From Isotricha intestinalis (lineage: Eukaryota > Ciliophora > Litostomatea > Vestibuliferida > Isotrichidae), in the NCBI GenBank assembly GCA_023807065.1, contig JAJJLU010000664.1, positions 1 through 24,356 on the forward strand: a stretch of 24,356 nt of DNA, given 5' to 3'. Numbering within the stretch: position 1 is the first letter of the stretch; each line of letters opens with the position of its first letter. The notes under the pieces are model-generated. The model ran no database searches. It saw nothing but the letters and a program-made list of their open reading frames with translations, and had not been told where the DNA came from. The translations under genes were made by a program, and so were the position numbers. Below, one piece after another: positions 1 through 8,457 of the stretch.

Positions 1-1091
1 TTAGTTTTAAACCAAGGATGTTTTAAAGCTTGTTCAGCAGTTAATCTTTGATTAGGATTAAGTTGTAATAAATCTTTGATTAAATCTTTAGCTTCTTTAC
101 TTATTATTCCCCAAGGATATTTACTTAAATCATATTTACCAGTTTTTATTTTTTGCATAATTTCCATATCTGTATTTCCTGAAAAAGGTGGTCTTCCAGT
201 TAATAATATATACATTATAACACCACAAGACCATATATCACATTTTTCAGTATAATCCCTTGATAAAACTTCAGGTGCAATATAATATGCACTTCCTATT
301 AATAATGTTTCTCTTTTTTCTTTTGAAAAAACTTTTGCAGTTCCAAAATCTATTATTTTTATTGGATGACAACCATTTTTCATTCTTTTTACTATTAATA
401 TATTTTCTGGTTTTAAATCTCTATGAACTATATTCATTGAATGACAATAACATACTGCTTGTAATATTTGTTTCATATAATATCCTGTTATTGTTTCATT
501 AAAAGGAGCATAAGCTTTAATTTCATTAAATAATTCTCCTTCTTGACAATATTCTGTTATTATATTATATTCAGATTTTTGATTATAAAAATCAGTTATT
601 TTTAATATATTAGGATGATCCATTTTTTTTAATATATTTATTTCATTGATTAATGATTCTTCATCAGATTTATTTTTTTTCATTTTTCTTATAACTTTCA
701 TTGCAAAATATCTATGTAAATGCTTATGTTTAACTAAATATACTGTACCATAAGATCCTTTTCCTAAAGTTTTTTCTCTTATGTAAAATTGATCTGGAGA
801 AGATTCTCCACGAACAACAAAAACATTACTATCTATTGATACTACATTATTTTTTGGATTTGTTCCTTGGTTTATTATTGATTTTTTTGTATTTGTATGT
901 GTTGATGTTGTTTGATCCATTTCTACATTTTTTTCTTTATCATTTTCATTTTCACTTTCGTTTTCTTTTTTCTCCTCTTGCTCTTTTTTTTCTTTTGGAA
1001 TATATTTTGTCTTTGTTTTTTTTAATGGTGAACTTTGCGCTGTAACAACATTTTCTTTATTTTTTTTTTCTGAAACACATATTGTCCCCAT
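1..1091 (-). CDS. CDPK-type Ser/Thr protein kinase, 3' end outside window
   Basis: Open from the ATG at 1091-1089 to the window edge (363 codons); the C-terminal part is missing. The N-terminus MGTICVS combines a myristoylation-type Gly2 with Cys5, typical of membrane-bound calcium-dependent kinases. Residues ~10-95 are a charged, low-complexity linker. The kinase domain then shows every expected element: glycine loop GKGSYG from G110, the ATP-binding lysine K132 in FAMKVI, catalytic HRDLKPEN from H223, DFG at D248, and APE at 272-274. The sequence reaches the HPWFK motif that usually closes the catalytic domain in CDPK/CaMK kinases. The EF-hands that would confirm a CDPK would lie in the missing part, so a CaMK-type kinase without EF-hands is possible. 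Probably a soluble or membrane-attached signalling kinase. The kinase call is near certain and the CDPK subtype likely. Confidence 0.9.
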   Translation of the reverse strand, partial: MGTICVSEKKNKENVVTAQSSPLKKTKTKYIPKEKKEQEEKKENESENENDKEKNVEMDQTTSTHTNTKKSIINQGTNPKNNVVSIDSNVFVVRGESSPDQFYIREKTLGKGSYGTVYLVKHKHLHRYFAMKVIRKMKKNKSDEESLINEINILKKMDHPNILKITDFYNQKSEYNIITEYCQEGELFNEIKAYAPFNETITGYYMKQILQAVCYCHSMNIVHRDLKPENILIVKRMKNGCHPIKIIDFGTAKVFSKEKRETLLIGSAYYIAPEVLSRDYTEKCDIWSCGVIMYILLTGRPPFSGNTDMEIMQKIKTGKYDLSKYPWGIISKEAKDLIKDLLQLNPNQRLTAEQALKHPWFKT

Positions 1092-1253
1092 TTTTTAATC
1101 TTATTTAATTCATAAATTCACACAATTATTATTAATATAATTTCAATATAAAAAATGTATTACAATCTTCATTTAACTTAAAAGAAATAAAATTGAAAAA
1201 TTATAAATTATAACATTTTTTTTTTTTAAAATTAATATTATAAATTAAACTAA

Positions 1254-3821
1254 TTATGCAGGAGATGCTTCTTTTACTTCTTCTTTTACATCATTTTGAT
1301 TTTCATTTTCTAATTTATTTAAAATAGGATTTTCTTCATCTTTTTCTTCAATTATATTTAAACCACTTGTTTCAAGATTTGGAAGAGTGGATTTATTTGT
1401 TTTTTTATTTACTTGTTTTTTATTTTTATTTTGATCTAATTTATCAGAAAATTTACTTCTTTCTTGAGCAAGTAATTTTTGATATTGAGCAAGAGCATAT
1501 TCTCTATCATGAACAGCTTGTTTAAAATTTAAATCTTCAAAGTTAGCTTTTTCATTTAAACTTTTAGAAGTTTCATATTTATTTCTATAATTTTTTAATA
1601 ATTCTTTTTGATCATTTACACTTTTAACACTTTGATTATATCTTAAATTAATATCTTTCCAATTTATACTTTCTTTTTTTTGTTGATCAATTAAATCTTG
1701 ATTTTGTTTATTATTTACTTTTCTTTCCATTCCATCTTCCATCATTCTATATATTTTTTCTTCAACTGCACTTCTTCCTTGTTTTAAAAATTGTCTTTGT
1801 AAATTTATTTCATGTATTTTTTTCATAAAAATTTCATCTTCTTTTCTTAATTGTTCTCTTTTATTTTCTAAATTTTTTTTAGCTTCAAAAACATTATATT
1901 CATGTATTTGTTTTTTTAAATCATCTTGACTTTTAATTTCATCTAATTTTTGTTGTCTTTTGATTTCTCTTTCATTTCTTTTTTTATCTCTATAATTCAT
2001 AATGAAATTAGCTTTTTCCATCATTTCATCAGTTCTTTCTGACATTTTTAATTTATTTTCTTCTCTTTTTGCATTAATTTCATCTTGATGCATTTTTTTT
2101 TGAATTTCTAATCTTTCTTTTAATTCAATTATAGACATTTCTTCTAATAAACCATAACCTGGAGTTTCACTTGGATCATATCCAGTTACTCTTTTAACAG
2201 GAATTTTTTCTAATTCTCTTATTTGTCTTATTAAATCATCTCTTCTTTCATTTAATATTTTTTGTTCTTGTTTTGATATTAATGTTAATTTATTGAATTC
2301 ATTTCTATAATTTTGATATATTTCTTTATTTTCTTGTTCTATTTTTCCTCTTATTTTTGAAACATTTTCATGCTCTTTTCCTATTTCTAATACTAATTCT
2401 CTTTTTTTTGCTATTTCTCTTTTTTTCTTTTCTTCTCTTTTTTTTAAATTTAATTCTTCTTGTTTTTTATGTTCTGCTACTTTAATTTGATTTTCTAATG
2501 TTTTCCTTATTTTATAATTTACTGCTGCTTCTCTTGCCATTCCTAATTCAATTCTTCTTTTTTGAATTTTCTCATAATTTAATATATTATCTCTTTCTCT
2601 ATTTTCGCTTAAAAATCTTTCATAATCACTATTATCTGTTTTTTCTATTAATTTTCTTTTTAATTCTTCTTCTTCACTTTTTTTATTTTTATTTATATTA
2701 AATTCTTCTCTTAAAATCCCAGCTTCATTATATTTAACATCTCCATTATATTTAGAATAATCTAAAGGAGGATTTACATATTTATTATTAAATTGTAATG
2801 TTGATTCAATTTGTTTTTCAACTTCTTCTTTTATTTTTTCTAAATTTGACTGTCTATATTTAGAACTAAATTCAAATTGTTTTCCATTATATTTTTCAAA
2901 CATATTTTTTTTAATAACATCTAATCTTTCTTTTCTTTTTTTTTCTATATCAGCTAAAGAAGTTTTAGAATAATCTCCTAAAGGAAGAGGCTTCATTTCA
3001 AATTTAGTTGAAATTTCATTTGGTTCTTTAAATTTTCTAGGTTTATTTTCACTTAATTTAAAAGGTTTCATTATAATTTCATGTTTTTCTTTTTGATTTA
3101 CTAAATTAAATTTTGGAGCTTTTTTTTTAGTTTTTATTAAATTCTCATTTAGTTTTAAATCAAATTTTTCTTCATCAAAATCATCTTCACTTTCTTCTAC
3201 TTCACCTTCTTTTTTTTCTTTATCTTCTTTTTCTTTTTCATTTAAAGCATTTCTTGCTTTTTGATATAAAAAACCCAATAAATCTTCAACATCATCAGCA
3301 GTTTTTAAAAGACCTCCTATTAATTTCTCATCAACATAATTTGGATCATATATTTTAATCCAAACTTCTCTTAATTTAGTTTTTAAAATTTCTTCATCAA
3401 GTAAAAATTCAAATAATTCATTCATTTTCATATAATCTTGAGCCTAAATTTTATGTTTTTTATAAATATATATTTTTACTAATGCCAATGATTTAAAATC
3501 ATCTAATGATAATTCATCCATTCTAAATGTTGCCATATATATAAATATACTAAATAATAATTCATCTTTTCTTTCAGTTGATGCAGGTTTTGCTTTAAAT
3601 AATGCTTCTGTTGTTGCTTTTAAAAAATCACGTTTTTCTAAAACTCCATAAAATATTTGTTTTATAAACATTCTTTCATTTCTATCTTTTGTTAACTAAA
3701 TTTATTTATTTTTAATTACCTTTTTCATAAAATTCATTATAAAGGAATCTGGTCCTTCTATTATTGGATTATATTTTTGTAAAGCATCTATACAACTTTG
3801 GATAAGATCATCTAAATGCAT
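1254..3821 (-). CDS. CFAP99: CFAP99-like coiled-coil ciliary protein, three exons
   Basis: Three exons, 3821-3720, 3695-3480 and 3443-1254, are joined by two tiny GT-AG introns, both phase 0, giving 835 residues and a TAA stop. Exon 1 starts MHLDDLIQSC. Exon 2 has FIKQIFYGVLEKRDFLK and a helix ending YMATFRMDELSLDDF. Exon 3 continues with KIYDPNYVDEKLIGGLL. This order resembles the N-terminal region of the CFAP99 family as I remember it, as does the later GYGLLEEMSIIELKERL at about 535-551. Most of the rest is charged coiled coil rich in Lys and Glu, with an acidic stretch near residues 185-200. CFAP99 is a cilia- and flagella-associated protein of the axoneme; its exact role is poorly known. 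Reading exon 3 alone from its internal ATG (3431) would lose the conserved N-terminal domain, so the spliced model is preferred. Family assignment is from memory of the motif pattern. Confidence 0.8.
3444..3479 (-). other. intron 2 of the CFAP99-like gene, 36 nt
   Basis: On the minus strand it starts GTAAAA and ends AAATTTAG, the same last eight bases as intron 1. Read through, it encodes a Lys/Ile/Tyr run and ends in an in-frame TAG. Removing it joins LAL to AQDYMKMNELF in phase 0 and fuses the two open frames into one domain. Confidence 0.8.
3696..3719 (-). other. intron 1 of the CFAP99-like gene, 24 nt
   Basis: On the minus strand it starts GTAATT and ends AAATTTAG. It lies between codons AAG (Lys34) and TTA. 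Read through, it would add an in-frame TAA and end the protein after about 39 residues. Removing it joins exon 1 in phase 0 to an open frame that carries the next conserved part of the domain. Confidence 0.8.
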
Positions 3822-3920
3822 TTTTTATTATTATTTATTTTTTATTTTTATAACTTATAAATGATATATTAAATTATTAAATAATTTATATTATTTCTTC
3901 AATAATAATTAGAATTAATA

Positions 3921-6900
3921 TTATTTTAAATTTCTCTTTACTTTTTCAGTTTCTTTTTCCCAAGCTTTCTTTTTTTTTTCATTAAATTCTATTTCACTTA
4001 ACTTAACTTTATTATTGTCAATATTAATAATAAATTGTGCAGCAAATTCTAATTGAGTTAAAAGAAAACCATATATTCCTTTAAGTTTTTCACTTCTAAT
4101 AAAGCATTTAATAAAAAAAATATTAGAATAAAATTTTTTTGGTTTTGATTTTATAATAATATATTGAAAAATAGGGGCAAGATCATCTGCTCCAGCGTCT
4201 TCATTTCTTTTTCCAGTTGAAAACTTAATAGTATTATTAATTGTATTATAAACTTCTGAAATTAAATTTAATTTTTCATAACATGTTTTTTTACTATCCA
4301 TTTGACTTATTAAATTTTCAGCGTATTTTAATTCGTTTACAAAAATTTTTTTAATATCTAAATTTTCAGGAGTAATCCAAGATAATTTTACAGTTTGTTC
4401 ATAAAATTGGATATCGTTAATTAAATCTTCTTTTGGAAAAACATATGAATATATATTTTTCTGAATATGATTTTCTATACTATCCAAAATATACACATAT
4501 CCATTATCTTTTTCACTGTTAAATTTTATATCTTTTTCTAAATATTTTTTTACCACTGATAAATATTGAGAAATAGTTTCAGAAATTTTACTATTTTGAA
4601 CTCCATTTTCAATATCATATAAAACTATATTCCTAGGTAAAGGAAAATTGTTTATGTTTTTTTTCCAAGGATTTTCTCTGAATATTTTTATAAAATCTTT
4701 TATACTTTTCATATAATTTTCATTTTTTTTTGAGAATTTTTGCACTTCCATAATTTTATTTAAATACGATAATTGTTCTAGTTCAAAAACATCATTTCTA
4801 ATAATTATTGCAGGTCCATTGATATCTTCATTTTTATTTTGTTTTAATTTATCTAATAAAGGAATTCGAACTTTTTTTGAATCATTTTTAAATTCAATAA
4901 ACACTTCGATTTTAGTTTTTTCTATAAAATATTCTATTTTTAAAAATTTTTCTATCACTTTCATTCTATTTAAATCAATTTTTGCTTTTTCAATAATTTT
5001 CTCAGCACATCTTTTATTTAATCCATTTCTGGTGTTTAATTCAGAACTGAAATTTTTTAAATCTTTTAAGATAATAGCTTCTTTTTCATATAAATTTTTA
5101 TAAAATTTTTCATAATCATTTTTCCTTAGATTTTTATCTAACATTTTTTTATTTTTAGAAATATATTGACTATACCATTTTAAAGGAATTTCATTTTTTC
5201 CATCAGGAAATTCTCCGTAATCTTCTAATGTATGTTTTAAAGAAGAAAAAAATTTATTAGTTGTATTTGCAATATTTAAATATGGATAATCTTTATTATT
5301 TAATAAATTTAAACCTGATAAAACTGTTTTAATGCAAAAAATAATTCTTTTTAAAATAAAATTACTGTCTTGGTCATTTTCTAATTTTGAATAATTTATA
5401 TTTTCTTCATCATTTAATATTTTAATTTCTTTTTCTTTTGTATTAAATAATAAAAAAAAAGGTTTAACTTCTGGATTTTTCTGACTTGCAAGATATAATT
5501 TTGGTTCAAAAACGGAAATTTTTTCTATTGTTTTACAGAAAAAATTAAATTTTTCTAAATGACTAAATTTATTTTTATTTTGTTTTAATATTTTTAAAAT
5601 AAATAAAATATCTTCTAGACTAAAACACATACATTTAATATTAATTAGTTCATCTGGATTTTGAGAAAAATAATCATAAGAAGGGGAAATAGAACTTATT
5701 TGTGGAGAAGAATCTTTATTATTAAGTAAATCCTCATAATAAGATTGTCTCATATGAGTTTGTTTAATAATTGAAATATTCGGAATTTTCATATGTTCTT
5801 CTACTAATTTATCTAAAGTTTTAGGTAATTGAATGTCTATTATCCTTTCATAAAATTGATTTATTATTGGAATTACTTCAATAATATAATGGTTAAATAT
5901 TGTATTTTCTGTTTCTAAATTTGATTCAAAAAACATTCCTCTGTTTATTTTTGATAATACTTTTGCAATTGTCGTCAAACATGTTCTCGTTGATTGAGAT
6001 AATATCGTTGATGTTATTATTGCATTCCTATCACTATTTATTAAAATTGGTAAAATACATTTTCCAAAAATAAATTCTCCAACAAATGCATTTGTTTCAT
6101 AAATACTAATATTTGGGAATTTTTTTTTAATTAATATATATATTAATTTACATATACTTCTTAATGGATATGGTATTGCAGATATTTTATCTATTAATGA
6201 TTGAATTATTAAATCAATATATTCTTGAATTCTTAAAAAATTTCTTCTATAAATTGTTAATATTTCATTTTGCTCTACAACTTTTAAATTATTTAAAAAT
6301 TTTTTATTTGTAAATATATTAGGATCTTTATTTATTCTTTCAAGTTGCCTTATAAAAAATTCTTTTAAATTTGGATCTTTTTCATTATTAATTCTTTCAT
6401 TTAAATTTTTTTGATTAATTTCATTGGAATAATCGTTATTCATTTCAATACTCATTTTCCTATATGAAGTGTTTAAACTTGAAGTACTTAAATTATCATT
6501 AATAATATTTGAATCTAATTCATCATTATCCTCATCATCACTATCTGATGATAATTCATTTATTCTTTTATCTAAATTTATTCTACATTTAGGAATATCT
6601 TTAGTTAAATTTTCTTCAAATATATCATTCGAAGATGATTGAATTGAGTTATTTTTCCTAGAAATATTGTTATATTTTTTTTCTGTATCAATTGTATTTT
6701 TTATAATAGAAATATTTAAATCTAAACTATTTGGTTCATTTTCAATTGATAAAATTAAAGAACCTAAAGTATTTGAAAGATAATTTTTTAATTCTGGTTT
6801 TTTAGTATAACTTTTTAGAAATTTTCCTAAAATTGAATAATTATCATCTAAAAATGAAGCAACAGAAGCAGAATTCATAGAATTAATTTCTTTTTCTAAC

Positions 6901-7472
6901 AATAAATATATTAAAATTAATAATTCTTCTTGTTCTGGATTTGGAATTAATATATTATCATAAAATTGATGACAAAATAAATCTATAATACTTAAAACTT
7001 CTTTATTTTCTTTCATTATCTCTTCATTGTCACCAATAATTGAAATTAAAATTACAACATAATCATAATTAATTCTAAATAAATTAAATAAATTTTTTAT
7101 TGGATCATATGCATCACATAAAGTTAATTCTGGATTATCATCAGGAACAAAATTTTTTTTTTTTTCTGTATCATTAGTACCATTTATTGAAATTATATTT
7201 TCTGAAATTTGACGTAAAAGTAATTTTGCTTGGTAATAATCTTTATAATTTATTTTTAATTGTTTTTGATGTTCTTCTTTTTGATTTTTTATTATTTCTC
7301 TTAATGTAATTTCTTCTTTTATTATTTTTTGAAGATTTAACCATTTATCTACAATTTTATTTACTTTTATATTATTCTCTTCTTCTTCTTGTTTTCTAGA
7401 AATAAGATTTTTTCCATTTTCTTCTATTTTATTTTCAAGAAACTTTATTCTTTCTTGAACTGTATTTTCCAT
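3921..7472 (-). CDS. RasGAP-like plus VPS9-domain protein, GAPVD1/RME-6 type Rab5-family exchange factor
   Basis: A 1183-residue protein with a TAA stop. Residues 1-95 are coiled coil. About 115-560 look like a RasGAP-type helical domain: its second half has a PYPLRSICKLI helix followed by a FPN-containing loop and long helices, as in IQGAP- and GAPVD1-type domains. An acidic, Ser/Asn-rich insert lies at ~255-390. The C-terminus (about 985-1150) is a VPS9 domain, with AGADDLAPIFQYIIIKSKP from 1093 and the closing helix GFLLTQLEFAAQFI. VPS9 domains load GTP on Rab5-family GTPases. RasGAP at the front with VPS9 at the back is the GAPVD1/RME-6 layout, which acts in clathrin endocytosis and early endosomes. 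By hand alignment to Rabex-5 the catalytic Asp (D1096), Pro (P1100) and Thr (T1139) are present, while the Tyr position is Phe1136. I see no clear arginine finger in the GAP half. Human GAPVD1 is somewhat longer. Confidence 0.8.
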   Translation of the reverse strand: MENTVQERIKFLENKIEENGKNLISRKQEEEENNIKVNKIVDKWLNLQKIIKEEITLREIIKNQKEEHQKQLKINYKDYYQAKLLLRQISENIISINGTNDTEKKKNFVPDDNPELTLCDAYDPIKNLFNLFRINYDYVVILISIIGDNEEIMKENKEVLSIIDLFCHQFYDNILIPNPEQEELLILIYLLLEKEINSMNSASVASFLDDNYSILGKFLKSYTKKPELKNYLSNTLGSLILSIENEPNSLDLNISIIKNTIDTEKKYNNISRKNNSIQSSSNDIFEENLTKDIPKCRINLDKRINELSSDSDDEDNDELDSNIINDNLSTSSLNTSYRKMSIEMNNDYSNEINQKNLNERINNEKDPNLKEFFIRQLERINKDPNIFTNKKFLNNLKVVEQNEILTIYRRNFLRIQEYIDLIIQSLIDKISAIPYPLRSICKLIYILIKKKFPNISIYETNAFVGEFIFGKCILPILINSDRNAIITSTILSQSTRTCLTTIAKVLSKINRGMFFESNLETENTIFNHYIIEVIPIINQFYERIIDIQLPKTLDKLVEEHMKIPNISIIKQTHMRQSYYEDLLNNKDSSPQISSISPSYDYFSQNPDELINIKCMCFSLEDILFILKILKQNKNKFSHLEKFNFFCKTIEKISVFEPKLYLASQKNPEVKPFFLLFNTKEKEIKILNDEENINYSKLENDQDSNFILKRIIFCIKTVLSGLNLLNNKDYPYLNIANTTNKFFSSLKHTLEDYGEFPDGKNEIPLKWYSQYISKNKKMLDKNLRKNDYEKFYKNLYEKEAIILKDLKNFSSELNTRNGLNKRCAEKIIEKAKIDLNRMKVIEKFLKIEYFIEKTKIEVFIEFKNDSKKVRIPLLDKLKQNKNEDINGPAIIIRNDVFELEQLSYLNKIMEVQKFSKKNENYMKSIKDFIKIFRENPWKKNINNFPLPRNIVLYDIENGVQNSKISETISQYLSVVKKYLEKDIKFNSEKDNGYVYILDSIENHIQKNIYSYVFPKEDLINDIQFYEQTVKLSWITPENLDIKKIFVNELKYAENLISQMDSKKTCYEKLNLISEVYNTINNTIKFSTGKRNEDAGADDLAPIFQYIIIKSKPKKFYSNIFFIKCFIRSEKLKGIYGFLLTQLEFAAQFIINIDNNKVKLSEIEFNEKKKKAWEKETEKVKRNLK

Positions 7473-7517
7473 TATCTTATATTTAAGAATATTTTTTTAT
7501 AGATAATTAAAATTTAA

Positions 7518-8243
7518 TTATTTGATTGAAATATTAATGATATTTAAAAAAATAATTAAACAAATATCAGATAGTATTTCATAAAGAATTTGAAAAATTT
7601 TTAACCCAACATCTACATAACCAAAATTATTTATAGCATAATCTGTATAATTTTCTATTTTATTTGTATTTGAATTTTGATTATTTTGTTGATTATTTGG
7701 AATCAATTTTCTTCTTTTTTGATACAAAATCATTTGATATAAATTTGATGTAAATTCAATTAAAATAAAAGTCATTATGAATTCTTTTGTATTTGATATA
7801 TATTTAACTTCAGCACAATGGAAAAATATTAAAATTATTAATAACACTTTTTTTATTTTTCCAATAAAATCAATATTCTTTTGATACTTATTTAAATTTG
7901 TATATTTTTCTTTTAAATTTACATCTTTATATTTATCTCTTTCATTATTTTGTTGTTGAAAATTCTGATTATTTGAAGGATTAAAATAATTTTGTTGATT
8001 TCCTTGGTAATTATTAAAATATTGATGATTATAATTTTGAGAAAAATTTTGGAAATATTGAGGTTGTTGATTATTATTTATTTGAGGGAAATTATTTTGA
8101 GGATAATTTAAAAAATTTGGAACATTTTGAGATTCATTATATCGCATTTCTTTATTACTCATCATATTTTTTTTATTTTTATTTTGCATTTTCTCAAGAA
8201 ATTTTTTCTTTCTTTGTTCTTTAATCTCATTTGATTCTGACAT
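7518..8243 (-). CDS. Asn/Gln-rich protein with three C-terminal membrane segments, possibly GET2/CAMLG-like
   Basis: 241 residues, TAA stop. The N-terminus is short and basic (KEQRKKKFLEK, residues 8-18). Residues 35-100 are rich in Asn, Gln, Tyr and Phe and look disordered. Three hydrophobic segments follow at ~133-149, 154-174 and 214-238, and the protein ends just after the last. A basic N-terminal helix, a disordered linker and three C-terminal membrane helices is the architecture of GET2/CAMLG, the ER receptor subunit for tail-anchored protein insertion. The basic motif is only loosely like the Arg-rich GET2 motif, so the function is a guess from topology. It ends only 45 nt before the start codon of the VPS9 gene downstream on the same strand. 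Confidence 0.7.
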   Translation of the reverse strand: MSESNEIKEQRKKKFLEKMQNKNKKNMMSNKEMRYNESQNVPNFLNYPQNNFPQINNNQQPQYFQNFSQNYNHQYFNNYQGNQQNYFNPSNNQNFQQQNNERDKYKDVNLKEKYTNLNKYQKNIDFIGKIKKVLLIILIFFHCAEVKYISNTKEFIMTFILIEFTSNLYQMILYQKRRKLIPNNQQNNQNSNTNKIENYTDYAINNFGYVDVGLKIFQILYEILSDICLIIFLNIINISIK

Positions 8244-8457
8244 ATTTTTTAAATAAATTTAAATTTATTAATATATAAATAATTTTTAATTTAAGATTTA
8301 TTAAAATGAATAATTATTTCATTTTAAAAAAAATTAAATATATTTTAATCCCCATCTAATGAAATAATTTAAATTTAATTTTATTCACATTATGTTACAT
8401 ATATAAATTTATTCACTCCCTAAAACTATTAAAATCAAAATAAATATTTCCTTATTT

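Noticed and set aside
836..1045. Hydrophobic plus-strand frame opposite the kinase N-terminus
   Set aside because: It is a Phe/Leu-rich antisense shadow of the Lys/Glu-rich linker of the kinase; such frames appear opposite every gene in this AT-rich DNA.
3444..3671. A separate 75-residue minus-strand gene starting MFIKQIFYGVLEK
   Set aside because: Its upstream frame stays open through LTKDRNER to a GT-AG intron, its 3' tail is intron 2, and its sequence is the middle of the CFAP99-like N-terminal domain. It is exon 2, not a gene.
4819..5103. 94-codon plus-strand frame inside the VPS9 gene
   Set aside because: It is the antisense shadow of a Lys/Glu/Phe-rich part of the GAPVD1-like protein.
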